A stretch of 64,000 nucleotides of DNA from Carposina sasakii (GCA_014607495.2 CP053171.1:1922001-1986000), one strand, 5' to 3'; counted from the stretch's first letter, positions 53,010-64,000 are shown. The notes: generated from the letters alone by a model not told the origin. A program made the numbers and translations.

Positions 53010-53803
53010 CTAGATCTTTAAAAAAACGCAACGGATTTTGATGCGGTTTCTTTAAAATAGAAAGAGTGATTTAAAAGGAAGGTTTATAAGTATAACTAGC
53101 GACATTCGCACGAGTGCCTATGCCCTTTCACGCGGACAATGTCGCGGGCTGCCGCAAGTATACTGAAAAAAATATCATGAGGTCAAATATAATGAATCAT
53201 CAAGAATTCTTACAGGTAAAAAAGAGGTTAAACTCATCAACGGTATCCCCATTCTTTCCTCAATAAAAATTCACAAGGAGAAGTTATTTTTTCCAAAATT
53301 ACCCATTAATCAGTAGAACGACCTGTAGCTGAGTGATTTTCATAATTTTGTATAAAAATAGTAGATTCACCGTTCGCCGGTAATTTGGGTACTGAGGAGG
53401 CGTAAAAGTGATTTAGTTTGATATAAATTATCTTAGGGCCTTAGAAGAACAGATTAGGTAAAAGTTAGGACTTGTTAGATTCAGAGCTTATTATTTAGTA
53501 AATAATATAGACTAACACGCCCATGACTTTGTCCGCGTTAACTTAATAATTCTCGTTTTTCCCATTCCCGTAAGAATTTCGGGAAATCCTGTCTTATATT
53601 ATTGTATGCCTACGTCAAAGAACACACCATTCAAGTTTCAGGTCTCTACACAAAGCATTTCATACATACCTACTTGAAAACCATATAAAAAATATAAACT
53701 TGAAAGGATTTAGGTATTCCTGTGTCTAATAAATTATTAAAAAAGAAAAAAAAAACATTCCACCATGTCGGGCTGGAAGCCCTTCACACTGCCTTCACAT
53801 ATA
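53010..53803. other. LINE-tail scrap then unrecognised sequence
   Basis: 53010-53155 resembles a LINE tail (AACGGATTTTGATGCGGTTT, CTATGCCCTTTCACGCGGAC). The remainder shows no supported feature. Confidence 0.4.
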
Positions 53804-54030
53804 CAGAATGATTGGAAAATAGGTGCAAAGCTTTAAGGCGAAGTAAGTAAGAAATAAGTACCTATAGACAATTTAGAACCATTTAAGCTATGGTTGTCTT
53901 AGACGAAGTCAGACAATTTTTTTTTGACAATTTTTTTGGTTTTCTAGCGAAAATAGCCAAAGTTTACTTTCTGGTTCTAAATTGTCTATACTTCGCCTTA
54001 AAGCTTTGCACCCATCTTCCAATCACCCTG
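53804..54030. mobile_element. Family J palindromic MITE, TA-flanked
   Basis: TA|CAGAATGATTGGAAAATAGG, arm GCAAAGCTTTAAGGCGAAGT, inverted arm ACTTCGCCTTAAAGCTTTGC and AATCACCCTG|TA. Confidence 0.75.
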
Positions 54031-54359
54031 TATAAGTAGTTTTGAATTTGGAACGCACGCGCTCGGTGCGCATGGCGTTCGTAAAAAAAAAAAATTTTAT
54101 TAATTATCTTTTGCTAAACATGAGTAAAATAAATAGAAATATTAAAGTCGATATTAATTCTTGTGTATCAAGATAGGTATATAATATAACTAGTATAGTG
54201 AACTTATCTGTGGTCTGAATTTGATTAAGGCTTCATTGTATTCTATAACAACTAAGTACTAGTATTTTAAATGAACTGTTTCGTTTCTATGGAGTGCTCC
54301 CAAGTTGATAAAAAGTAAGTGCTTACCCTGTTGTTTGTTTTCTAAATATTATGAAATTT

Positions 54360-54500
54360 CAGTGAACATGGCTTGCTTTCTGATTGTGTTATCTATATGT
54401 TGTTTTTTGGGTTTGCTGGAAGAAATTTCTTGAAGAGATAAACTCGCTGTTGTACGTTATCTGTGTAACTATGTTGAGTCATGTTATTGTCCAACGTTTG
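54360..54500 (+). repeat. LINE 3' UTR tail
   Basis: GGGTTTGCTGGAAGAAATTT and GAAGAGATAAACTCGCTGTT match 46800-46930. Confidence 0.45.
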
Positions 54501-54751
54501 TGTGTACAATTTATAAAGAATATCAGAATATCGAATTCCTATAGAGATATATGGTTCAAATTCATTCTATGAAGATATAATTCCAAAAATTATATCTTCA
54601 AATTTTTTAAAAATTACTGCGAAATATGAAACAACCAGCGGCCGCCCAAGACTTCGTTCCCGTATCACTGCACCTAATTGACCCTCCTCCTGTTAAACCT
54701 CCCACTTCAATCACTATAAAAAAAACACATCAAAATTTGTAACTCTTTGTG

Positions 54752-54835
54752 TCAGTGATCATTTACATCTGTTCCCGCTGCGCTAAACGTTGCTGTAGTA
54801 TCTCCTATATAATCCTGCAGTTCTGGCTACTACCT
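54752..54835 (+). repeat. Family C fragment
   Basis: CAGTGATCATTTACATCTGT ... CTGCAGTTCTGGCTAC. Confidence 0.55.
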
Positions 54836-54864
54836 ACAAGAGTAGTAAAATCAATGGCCTTATA

Positions 54865-55118
54865 CAGGTTGTAACAGAAGAGGTATGTAAAGCGATATGT
54901 GGGCTATTTTCCCCACTATATAGAACCTAGTCACAAAGTTTGAGACTCGAAATCACATGTTTATTTTTCTAAATAGTATGGACAATTCCTAAACAACTGA
55001 GAAATGTTTAGACAATCTTAAAAAATATGTGATTTCGAGTCTCATATTTTGTGCATTGGTTTTTATAGTGGCCTATATTCATAGCATTTCGCTTTACTTA
55101 CATACCTATTTTGACCCG
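54865..55118. mobile_element. Family E MITE, TA-flanked, diverged
   Basis: TA|CAGGTTGTAACAGAAGAGG ... ATACCTATTTTGACCCG|TA with TGTGATTTCGAGTCTC arms. Confidence 0.7.
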
Positions 55119-55313
55119 TATAAGAATAAATCTCGTCAACAGATGGCACCACAAGTCGTTAACCCTCACAAAAGTGCCCTTAAGTAATTTATATTGATCT
55201 AAATCACCTTCACGGCTCCCAAATTACAAGTACATAAATTCACAAACGAAATCCCGTTTTGGGGTTAGCTGAGTTACTGCTGTCAATATTTGCAAGATAC
55301 ATACTCGTACATA

Positions 55314-55700
55314 CAGGGTGTTTTTTTGTGGCCACCTTTAACGAAGGGTACGTATTCTATACATGAAATAAAGTAAGTTTATGCCAAAAAAAATGCTGGG
55401 AAAAAAAATAATTTTTTTTTGAAAAAAATTTTTTTTTATTCCTTGATCGTGCGAAATTTATAGTGTCTAGTGTTTATGTTAGTTTTTTTATAGACAGATA
55501 TTAATTATTTTACGTGAAAAAATCCTGCTACGCGCGTCTATGTGCATTTATGCAGAAAAACGCAGTCTATTTACTCAATTTTGGACCCTAATATTTTGGA
55601 AACCAGACACTTCCCAGGTATGCTTCCATGGAGAAAAATGATCGTGATGATGAGGAGATTCCGTAGTTTTCGGAAACGTTGACGACCAAAAATCATCCTG
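55314..55700. mobile_element. Family D MITE, TA-flanked
   Basis: TA|CAGGGTGTTTTTTTGTGG ... ACCAAAAATCATCCTG|TA, 387 bp. Confidence 0.8.
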
Positions 55701-55704
55701 TATA

Positions 55705-55860
55705 GTCACGCCCATTATCCCCACAAAGAGGTTGGGCAGAAGTGTGCAAATTACACACCCACTAACACCATTTAGGCTGTTAAATCCCCCGTGGTAAGTG
55801 GTGAGCCTACCGCCGCTTTTCGGGCACAAATACAACAATTTGGCGACCGGTAACGAATCC
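55705..55860 (-). repeat. Family S repeat, reverse
   Basis: CACGCCCATTATCCCCACAA, GAGGTTGGGCAGAAGTGTGC, GCCGCTTTTCGGGCACAAAT. It abuts the family D MITE. Confidence 0.55.
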
Positions 55861-55916
55861 AATAGGAAATATTTCAATGCCATTGATAAAAAAAAAATAT
55901 TGGCAACATAAGGATG

Positions 55917-56040
55917 AAGCGGTAATAGCTCAATGCTCAGATATGCACCTTTTAGTCCCACGAATCACTGGCCTATTCCACTGAGTTTAAAAAAATAAAA
56001 TCCACACAGCCCGTGCCTTGGTGGTAGGAAAGCAAGTAAA
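55917..56040 (+). repeat. SINE-B fragment, diverged
   Basis: GAAGCGGTAATAGCTCAATG and CCCGTGCCTTGGTGGTAGGA correspond to the head and body of SINE-B at 21762. Confidence 0.5.
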
Positions 56041-56352
56041 GCCCTCGCTCACTTTTTTTATACAGCCGTCTCGTAGTAAATCACACGCGACGTCGTAGTT
56101 AGCTACGTAAGGCTACGAACTAGACTACGAACGACTACGAAACAAGGCATACTAAACATTGAAATTCATAGTTCAAAACGTAGGTTCACACCGTTCGTTC
56201 ACACGGTTTGGATCTTGACACATGCTGACGTCACGACCCGACTGTCACTTAGTCTTTATACTAAGGAAGGAACGTCAATGAAACATCGCAGTTACTTTGG
56301 CACTTCAGAATATATGTCCACTAAGTTACTATGTATATACAATACACATATA

Positions 56353-56611
56353 CAGGGTGTAACAGAAAGGGTATGTTAAGCGAAAAGCTGTATAAATAGC
56401 CCACTATAGAGAACCTATTTCTAAAATTTGAGACTCGAAATCACATTTTTATTTTTCAAGATTGTATGAAAATTCCTGAGATATTAAAAATTCTCCATAC
56501 TATCGGGAAAAATAAACATGTGATTTCGGATCTCAAATTTTGTGGATAAGTTCTCTATAGTGGGCTATTTACATAGCTTTTCGCTTAACATACCCTTTTT
56601 GTTACACTCTG
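56353..56611. mobile_element. Family E MITE, reference copy
   Basis: TA|CAGGGTGTAACAGAAAGGG ... CCTTTTTGTTACACTCTG|TA, 259 bp, palindromic throughout. Confidence 0.85.
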
Positions 56612-56682
56612 TAGAGAGGAAAAACTTCCAGTGTCTGTTAATTATGTGACAACCGCTGTAGGCATAATATTAATAACAAACA

Positions 56683-56815
56683 CATTCGCTGCCGGCAGAT
56701 TTTCTAAGGGTGCCGACATCGGGTAAGTGCCTAGTGCCAAGACGCAAATAAGCGTCAGCGGTACCTCTAGAAAGCCTAAAAGACGCAAATACGTAGTCGC
56801 TGGCACTGAATTCGA
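56683..56815. mobile_element. piggyBac-type MITE remnant
   Basis: CACATTCGCTGCCGGCAGAT, AGACGCAAATAAGCGTCAGC, GTCGCTGGCACTGAATTCG. Relative of 17388 and 21530. Confidence 0.5.
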
Positions 56816-57114
56816 AAACGTAAACTATGTAGATGTAGCCTATGTGTTATTCTAATGCATAAGCTATGTATATAGGTAACTGCCAAGTTTCATCCAAATC
56901 TGTTCGGCATTAGCAAACACGTACCTAAATATTTTTACAATTAAAGAAAGGTGAATGTTTTAAAAATTATCATTTCAAAAAGACTATTTTACCAAATGAA
57001 AAAAACAAAGAAAATAAAATCGTTTTGGAACAGTTTGCAAGTATTTGCTACCTTTACTTCGGCGTCCAGTATTTGTTCAGAGATGCAAATACAAGGAGGA
57101 GTTAGAATATCTTC

Positions 57115-57405
57115 TTCTATACATATAATAAAAATGTAACGGATCGCTGTCTGTACATGGAAGATATATGAGAAAAAATATTATAGGAGACCTTTATCAA
57201 CGCAATAGAACCCAAAACGATGATTTTTTGTCTGTCTGTACGTTTGCGCACCAATTTCGATGCAGTTTTCAGGAATATATTGTGACAGGTCCCACATAAC
57301 ATATAGGCTACTTTTTATTCCAGGAAAATGTTTCAATCCCGGATAATTTCGACATTTTATTTTTTTCTGTAGTCCACGCGGACGGAATCGCGGGCGTCCA
57401 CTAGT
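57115..57405 (+). repeat. Family P-type tail (second subtype)
   Basis: Two overlapping starts, then CGATGCAGTTTTCAGGAATA ... GTAGTCCACGCGGACGGAAT. Confidence 0.5.
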
Positions 57406-57414
57406 ATACAAATA

Positions 57415-57612
57415 TACCCTGTGCTGATGCGGGTCTTCACTATAATACATCAGCTGCATCTCCTTTCGCGCCTGTCGTAAGAGTCGACTAAGGAATTTAG
57501 GGGCGTTCTCTCAGAACATGTCATTTTTTTAAATCTTTCCATGCTCTATGCTGAGCGTGCCTATAGGATCTCCTTCGTGATCCGGCAGTTCTGGCTACTC
57601 AATTTTGTAAAC
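57415..57612 (+). repeat. Family C repeat
   Basis: ACCCTGTGCTGATGCGGGTC ... AGCTGCATCTCCTTTCGCGC ... AGGATCTCCTTCGTGATCCG. Confidence 0.7.
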
Positions 57613-57647
57613 ACAGCGGTGTGTATGTACATATATGTCTATCGTCT

Positions 57648-57785
57648 ATCGTCAGCCTATTGCAGTCCACTGCTGGACGTAGGCCTCCCCCAGTGTACGC
57701 CACAAGGCTCGATCTGCCGTTTTTGTCATCCAGTCACTACCAGCCGTCCTCTTTAAGTCATCGGTACATCTGGCCGGAGGGCGTA
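57648..57785 (-). pseudogene. RTE-type LINE 3' ORF scrap
   Basis: GTCAGCCTATTGCAGTCCAC ... GTCATCGGTACATCTGGCCG GAGGGCG; about 45 codons antisense. Confidence 0.7.
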
Positions 57786-58139
57786 TATATGTACGTATTT
57801 ATATTCATACGCATGTATGTATTTATAATAGAATTTACTTCCATGGCGTTCTCATTTAACCTAATACCTTTATTATGACTATTTATTATGTATCCATCTA
57901 AATTATTAATGGATGGACGTAGTTAGAATCTCCTTAACGTAATAACTCCACGATTTAGAGACATCCACACTCATGTGAACACACACTTCGCTTTCCACAC
58001 TCATTATCTCCACTCGCCGTTCCAATTGAAAGTAAATTTAAGTTAGGTTCTACTTGAGAGGACGGAAAAATATTTGCGTCATATCTCGACTTGATATCAA
58101 AAACTATGAAAAAGTCACTGTAATAAATAATTCTGGGTT

Positions 58140-58372
58140 TTTACTAGAATACATCAGCTGCATCTTCTGTCGTAAGAGTCGACTAAGGAGCTCGGCCCCC
58201 TTATTACCTAACTAGCTAAAGCAAAGCGATAGCGAAAATTTTACAGAAATCGCTGATTGATTGTCAAATTCGTATTACGTAAAATGAATTTCAAAGGAAC
58301 TTTGACATTTCAAGGCGAATATTGTACAATTTTCGCTATCGCTTTGCTTCGGCTTTGCTATTGCAGGGGGCA
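58140..58372 (+). mobile_element. Family C scrap, then complete family G MITE
   Basis: 58140-58188 is family C (AGAATACATCAGCTGCATCT ... GTAAGAGTCGACTAAGGAGC). 58190-58372 is family G with AGCAAAGCGATAGCGAAAAT at one side and TTTTCGCTATCGCTTTGCTT at the other, uninterrupted. Confidence 0.7.
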
Positions 58373-59310
58373 GAGCTTCTCTCCGCTTGTCACTTCATAA
58401 CTGAACCTGCTTTGCTTTATGATTAAAGCAGCATAGCATAGTTATGCTACAAGTGAAGATCTATTGCAGTTCTAGTTATTCCATTTCTGACAGCAAAATA
58501 TTGCGTAAATGTTTATATAATGAATAAATTATAAATCCATTGTAATGTATATTTTAGGGGAGGCTTATACGTCACTTGCCCAGCATAGAACCGCCATAGC
58601 TAAAATTATGAGGAGCACTAAATACATAATATGGAAAATTTTGCTACATTTGCTTCGTTTGCGGAAAACCTAATTGGCACATTTTTCGACAGTTCATTGT
58701 GTGGGTTATCTGTCAGAATAAGTGCCAGTTAGTTTAACCGGTACTCAAATGAAAGTGGTGAAACTGCCCTTAGCCCACAAATCTATATAAATACTCGCTA
58801 AAAATAAAAGATCCCCGATATCTTTATGTTACTTTAACAACGCTATTACACGTGCCGAAATAGCGAAATAGTGCCGAAAATAAAAATGACATACATTAGG
58901 ATTGTGAACTGGCTGATAAAGCATTCTATTGTGAAACTATACTACGTCACAATGTGTCTCCTGACAATGGCGCTAGTGTCTATAACTTTGACATTGTTTC
59001 ATTTATTTGACTTAGTTCGATGTTAATCCGTGGGACACCGTTGGTGGGACGTGAGCCTTCCTGTGTTTTAGTGCAACCCTTTTGTTATGTAAAACCTGAA
59101 CAAGTTTGAGCTAGTTTTTCCGGGATGAGGTTTTGTGTGAATTCACGGCATTAGGCAAATGTTATTCAAAAATTATTAATAAAGAAAAATTTTTTTTTTC
59201 TCTAATTTAATCTGCAATCAGCTCTAGCTATAAGCAGGTTTGTTGAGGAAAGTTGTCAGTTAGAGGGTGTCCTTCAGTAAGGACATCTCCTCTTCGTACA
59301 CAAGTGTAGC
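58373..59310. other. Intergenic, nothing recognised
   Basis: No exon or repeat family supported. Confidence 0.35.
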
Positions 59311-59545
59311 CTATATTGCCAATATGTCCTTTCGCTTCAGCCTTTTCTTGTAGCTTCGAGTTGTCAGCTTAGCAGCCAATGCATTGGGATGTTGCTCCAG
59401 CCTCCCCTGATATGTCTTTGTTGACTTTAGAATTTCCTCCTTCAGAGTGTTCATTTCAATGGTGTATCTCTGTGTTTGTATTGAACTATGGGGCATTGCA
59501 TAAGTTTCTAAGTATCATGTTTTGCATTCGTTGTAGTATTGTGAT
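59311..59545 (-). pseudogene. Jockey-type LINE reverse transcriptase end
   Basis: Minus strand shows MILRNLCNAP then a stop, and in another frame RYTIEMNTLKEEILKSTKTY, RLEQHPNALAAKL and YKKRLKRKDILAI. The NAPW, EEI, HPN-LA and RLKR order is the conserved end of Jockey-clade RT ORFs. One stop and one frameshift. Confidence 0.65.
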
Positions 59546-59577
59546 ATTGGAGCTGCTTGCGCTGCTTGCCCCCTAAA

Positions 59578-59675
59578 GAAAATGGAAAAAATTCTTCACC
59601 CGAGTGGGAATCGAACCCACGACTACTGCAAACCATGCCAGCCGCTCTAACCACTAAGTTACCGGGTCAATTACT
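59578..59675 (-). repeat. SINE-C, tRNA-headed, reverse copy
   Basis: GAGTGGGAATCGAACCCACG (B box reversed) and CCACTAAGTTACCGGGTC (A box reversed); same downstream sequence as 39868. Confidence 0.65.
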
Positions 59676-59774
59676 CGGATGACGAATTTTACCATCTCTT
59701 TTCTAAATTACATATTGGCAACGTTATTTTTTTTATAATTGGCAATGTTATTCAGTTTTAAAATTGTGACTATG

Positions 59775-59972
59775 CTGTTGAAGGGCTTCACTAGAATACA
59801 ACAGCTACATCTCCTTCGGTGCATGTCGTAAGAGTGGACTAAGGAACTCGGGTATTCTCTCAGGCGATGAGCTAGCCACTGGTCACTGGTCGTTTACTTC
59901 TTTCACATCTATACTTAACGAGACTGTGGGTTCTACGTTATGACTGCAGTTCTGGCTACCCCATTTCGGGAA
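59775..59972 (+). repeat. Family C repeat
   Basis: GGGCTTCACTAGAATACAAC ... CTCTCAGGCGATGAGCTAGC ... CTACCCCATTTCGGGAATAC. Confidence 0.7.
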
Positions 59973-59974
59973 TA

Positions 59975-60985
59975 CATACATATAATCACGCCTTTATCCG
60001 TTACGGGGTAGGCAGAGCACCAAGGGCCGATAGAGCCACATGGTGCCACTTCTGACAAATTTTGAGGGTATAGTTGAGATGTACATGTTCGGTTAGTAGT
60101 GACAGGTGGTCAGCCCATCGCCTACAAAACACCAAGACCCTCTTGTCCCTCTACTGACTTGTACAGTATGCCCGGGAAGAGAAGCAGCTGTAGTATTATA
60201 CGTTTTTTTTTCACTCCCAGAGCAGCATAGAAGTTAAGGAATACAGCCGTGGGTATATGTATGAATGGATATCAACGCATTCATAGCAAATTAGCATAGC
60301 ACATTTCTAGAAGAAAGGCAGATTAACCAAGGGCTTCCCTTGAACTCGTAATATAGGATTGTTTCAATTGTGGAAGCGACATCTCGCTTATACAATTGTA
60401 GAGTTCATGGTTAGCAAGATACAACTGACGTATTTTTAATTAAAATGAGTCCCTGCGATATTTCTAAAGCCTATACCGAATAGAATTTTATTCCATTCTT
60501 TAGATTTTTATTGTGGAAATGACAACTACATTGGAATTAAGATGTCAGTTCTCGGAAACTTTTATGAAAATATAATTTTAAAAAATATGTAATTCACACG
60601 GCTATGTTCCCGAACTGCAGGATAAAATATTATACTTTTGGGCGCGCTACCTGATAACTGAGATCGAGTAAATGCTAGGATGATCAATCGACCTCCTCTT
60701 TAATTTTTGGTTGACACATATAGATTCTTCTATGCTGCTCTGGAAGTGAAATACTACAGCTGCTTCTCTTCCCGGGCATACTGTACAAGTCAGTAGAGGG
60801 ACAAGAGGATCCTGGTATTTTGTTGGTTGATGGCTGACCACTTGTTACTACTAACCGAACTTGTACACCTCAACTATAACCCTCAAAATTGGTCAGAAGT
60901 GGCACCATGTGGTCCTATCGGCCTTTGGTGCTCTGCCTACCCCGTAAGGGATAAAGGCGTGACTAGATGTATGTATGTAATTATA
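59975..60985. repeat. Two family B repeats, inverted
   Basis: 59975-60240 (GCAGAGCACCAAGGGCCGAT ... CAGAGCAGCATAGAAG) and 60725-60985 in reverse (TTCTTCTATGCTGCTCTGG ... ATGTATGTATG). About 480 bp of unrecognised sequence lies between. Confidence 0.7.
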
Positions 60986-61010
60986 GATTTAAGCTAGTTA
61001 TAGTTAGGTA

Positions 61011-61080
61011 TCCCAATGATTAAAAATGCACCTTCCATTCGGATGGGGCTGGTTCAATTCCAGTCACAGGCCTGTACCTC
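61011..61080 (+). repeat. SINE-B head fragment
   Basis: AATGCACCTTCCATTCGGAT and GTTCAATTCCAGTCACAGGC match the SINE-B head. Confidence 0.5.
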
Positions 61081-61257
61081 TTGTGAAAATTGTGCTTCCT
61101 CTTATAAACATTCAAAAAATAAAACCCATTTAAAATAGACCCGAACCTAGTCAGTCTCACACTTGACCGACCTTTTTTGCATAAACAGAAAGACACATGA
61201 CTTACAGACATACCTAGTATAAAACAAAATTGCTTCCCGCTGTCCCTGTGTAAGTAT

Positions 61258-61535
61258 CATCATCAGCCTATTGCAGTCCACTGCTGGACGTAGGCCTCCC
61301 CCAGGACACGCCACAAGACTGCCATGGGGGGTATTTGCCTATAGTAACCACGCTGGGCAGGCGGGTTGGTGACCGCAGTTTGTATTTTTGTATTTATGGC
61401 ATAACCTACACGCGGTGTAAGTATAGAACTACGTTTAAACAGACTTTGATACCGTTTTTTAATAGATAGAGTGGTTTATATGTACAGTATTAACATTTCA
61501 CCCGTGTGAAACCGGGGCGGGTCGCTAGTAATTTA
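61258..61535 (-). repeat. Truncated family A, then LINE-tail scrap
   Basis: 61258-61390 CATCATCAGCCTATTGCAGT ... GTGACCGCAGTTTGTATTT; 61391-61535 a diverged tail with GAAACCGGGGCGGGTCGCTA. Confidence 0.6.
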
Positions 61536-61889
61536 TAATCCAAATATTAAGGGCTTGATGCCAGTGAAGCTTAATAAACGTTATATATACATTATATACC
61601 AATCCAACCGTCATAGTTCAAGTATTCTAACGATTATGAACCCTAAGGCTATGCTAATAAGGCGTGTGCATTCGTGTCACCGTCGAGTTCGTCTACGGTA
61701 GTCACAGTACATTTATCATGAAGAGCCTACTTGCATTAGCAGACGCTGTTCAGAGAAAGTAATGGTTTTGCTCACGGAGGTAGCTTATAGAGGAGGTCGC
61801 ATTGGTTCATTATTTATTTAAAGGTAAAAAATTAAGGTATATATATTTATATTATGTATATATATAAACTCGTCCCATACTCGTATTAA
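61536..61889. other. Intergenic, nothing recognised
   Basis: No supported feature. Confidence 0.35.
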
Positions 61890-62475
61890 GGTCTCTATGG
61901 TCTTGAGTCGTGTGTACTAAACTAAGTAACGGTAGGTATATAAATAGATAGATAAATATAGAAACAGCCATGGCTCGGAAACAAAAATCAATATTCATCA
62001 TCATTATCAATGTTTGCACCTACTGGGATTTGAACCCAGCCAGGGCCTATGGCGTCGCAGGTGGGTCACTACCTACTACACCAGGGATGGCGAACCAATG
62101 GCACGCGTGCCACCCCTGGCACGCAACAAAATAGTTCAGGCACGCGTAATGATACAGATAAGAATGAATAACATTAAAAAAATTGCATCGAAACAGTTTG
62201 TCAGATGACTCTAGTTCAGCAGCTTGCATTCTGCTGAAAGTATTAAAGTAAGAGCCTGATATAAAATACTTAGCATCTTATTTGAAACAGCAGAAATAAA
62301 CACAATTTTTTTATATGTTAAAATAGTAACATTACATACCGATAATTGTACTTTTGAATTTTTAATAAATAGTATATACTTAATTATTTGATGGCACGTC
62401 ATAGATATATTTGTCTCATAAAAATGGCACGTATATCACTAAAGGTTCGCCCTCCCTGTACTACACCAATCGGTC
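61890..62475 (-). repeat. SINE-A, reverse, split by a hAT element
   Basis: GGATTTGAACCCAGCCAGG and GGCGTCGCAGGTGGGTCACT read the SINE-A head in reverse up to 62081; CTACACCAATCGGTCGTCAA after 62458 completes it. Confidence 0.75.
62082..62458. mobile_element. Non-autonomous hAT element, 377 bp
   Basis: CAGGGATGGCGAACC at the left and GGTTCGCCCTCCCTG at the right (14 of 15 inverted positions). The 8-bp TACTACAC is duplicated exactly on both sides (62074-62081, 62459-62466), the hAT signature. No transposase frame. Confidence 0.9.
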
Positions 62476-62584
62476 GTCAAGGTAAGGGATATCAGCAGTA
62501 CAATATTCAATATCAGTGCTGTAGGTATACATAACTGAATTTATTTTAAAAATAATATTATTGTAACAACATGTATTTTTAGCC

Positions 62585-62842
62585 GCGTGGTGCCGGCAGA
62601 GTAGAGTTTGTACCACCCCTGCCTGCCCGTGGGTATCGTACGTGGCGATTAAGGGTTTCCGGTAGGTGGGCAGCAGCACCTCCCGTACTGACAACATAGT
62701 CAAAAATCATACTGCGGTCACCAACCCGCCTGTCCAACGTGGTGACTATGGGTAAAACCCCCCTGTGGCAGTAGCCTTGTTGTGTGCCCTGGGGGAGGCC
62801 TACGTCCAGCAGTGGACTGCAATAGGCTGAAGAAGAAGATTA
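62585..62842 (+). repeat. Family A element, sense copy
   Basis: CGTGGTGCCGGCAGAGTAGA ... GGAGGCCTACGTCCAGCAGT GGACTGCAATAGGCTGAAG. The last codons match the RTE LINE ORF end. Confidence 0.75.
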
Positions 62843-63169
62843 TTATAACAATCGTAAATGAAACTAAATCACACAAATACACATTTATGGTATATTGTTA
62901 CGAAATCCTATATTACTTATTATATTTATCGGTTAAAACGGTTATATACAGCCCTACGCTCCCTCTATTTAGGCCATATTTGGCTTATACAAGGTGTTAT
63001 GAATTACAACGTTAAATACACAATACTCACTTTCAACTTACAAATTTAAATAAAGCTTCGCAAAATATTTATTAATTTGCTATAAGATAGGTGTAGGCTC
63101 ATTATTAAATTGTAGTTTAGAAGCTTCCATTGTAAAGATCTAAATAGATCGTTATATTGTTTTGATAAT

Positions 63170-63510
63170 GATGGTCTCCGACCGTATTTCGGCCAAGGCG
63201 ACTAATCTCTACGGAGATTGGCCAGGTACGCAGGAGATATTGTAATGCACAAGTGGGTGCGGCAAACACAGATGCACTCTCAATTCCGTTACTCTCATAG
63301 GCCGATGGGACGGAAAGCCGACACGACCGGAGAGAGATCAGGCACAGGACCAACGGTTTTACGTGCTTTCCGAGGCACGAGCTAAGTGGCAATTTTACAA
63401 CATTAAAATCTGTATATGAATTAAATTCATTGGTACAGGCCCGTCACTGGGATAGAACTTACGCCTCCCGCTTGGAAGGTGCACGTCTTAACCACTGGGC
63501 TATCACCGCT
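63170..63510 (-). repeat. SINE-B, reverse, near full-length
   Basis: GACTAATCTCTACGGAGATT ... GGTTTTACGTGCTTTCCGAG ... CTTAACCACTGGGCTATCAC. Reverse of 21762-22085. Confidence 0.75.
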
Positions 63511-64000
63511 TGATATTGTTATTATGTATGTCTGAAATATGGTAGTAGTAGTCACCTGTAACTGTAACGTGGGACTTGATAAGCGGATTAGTGAAAGGTG
63601 GGCTTGTAATATGTTTGTATACTCTGCTCTATCTCGATCGATACGTCGCGCGCGACGACTCAACGGTCTAATGAGGCTTGTCATAAAAAAAATGGAAAAC
63701 GACGCAGAGACAATGCTGCGACGACGCAACGCACTAATGGGGCCTCGCCCTCCCTCGTTTTAAGCTACAGTAGTTTTGCCCCTGCGACGTAGGTACAACT
63801 GTCAGGACATGTCACTTTATTAATAGTAATTTACTAGAAAATAAATTTATAAGGTATACAAAAAAAACAACATCCTGTACGCCAATAAAGCGTGAAATCG
63901 TTAGGCTGTCGATAGTTCCCGCACTTTTCCGCATTATAGTCGCCCCAACTATGAAGTCCCACGGATTTTCGTGAAACTAAAATAAAGTTCACTCAATTGT
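63511..64000. other. Window end, nothing firmly recognised
   Basis: A plus frame at 63539-63763 ends in an Arg-rich stretch from CGCGCGACGACT-type repeats; no gene is called. Confidence 0.35.

Noticed and set aside
1..64000. CRISPR arrays, bacterial operons, rRNA
   Set aside because: None seen; the sequence is eukaryotic nuclear DNA and the only regular tandem array is the minisatellite at 19014.

Overview
The window is animal nuclear DNA, AT-rich, with small exons, GT-AG introns and a very high load of short interspersed elements. The dispersed families are the kinds typical of moths and butterflies: tRNA-headed SINEs, 3' scraps of RTE- and Jockey-type LINEs, many TA-flanked MITEs and piggyBac/hAT/pogo-type DNA elements. 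With the insect-type MADF, NSD and EMC6 genes, this points to a lepidopteran. Species is not identifiable by eye.

Genes. (1) 4104-9274, minus: a six-exon gene assembled here from the splice sites, encoding about 297 aa with an N-terminal MADF (Adf-1-type Myb/SANT) DNA-binding domain. (2) 13731-16676: a complete pogo-type DNA transposon with 16-bp perfect terminal inverted repeats and TA target duplication, carrying an intact 658-aa transposase that ends in a PHD finger. (3) 20507-38467, minus: a 13-exon NSD-family H3K36 methyltransferase of about 2744 aa (PWWP, four HMG-box-like repeats, PHD fingers, second PWWP, AWS-SET-postSET). All 13 exons join in frame. (4) 42333-43038, plus: EMC6, two exons, 113 aa. 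Weaker candidates are a small acidic ORF divergent from NSD (39256-39489) and possible exons and a small secreted ORF at 12431-13111 (minus).

The rest is mainly repeats, often nested. Family labels used below: A, SINE-like element whose 3' end equals the end of an RTE LINE ORF; B, about 250-bp element with a (TATG)n tail; C, about 220-bp element seen about 18 times; D, E, F, J, MITEs that all begin CAGGGTG or a variant of it and are flanked by TA; G, about 180-bp MITE with AGCAAAGC-rich arms; H, about 145-bp MITE beginning GGGCTGATTTTTCC; I, palindromic 270-bp MITE; N, element with arms reading CAATTCTTG; P, LINE-like 3' tails; S, short repeat with the core CAACCTCTTTGGGGG; T, inverted-repeat element with CTTTTTTGACAGTTCA; SINE-A, SINE-B and SINE-C, tRNA-headed SINEs.

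Most notable: a SINE-A copy sits across the end of an NSD SET-domain exon and appears to supply its 5' splice site and last codons; the NSD protein carries four copies of a half HMG box; and the pogo element is structurally intact and inserted in a family C repeat, so the empty site can be read from other copies.
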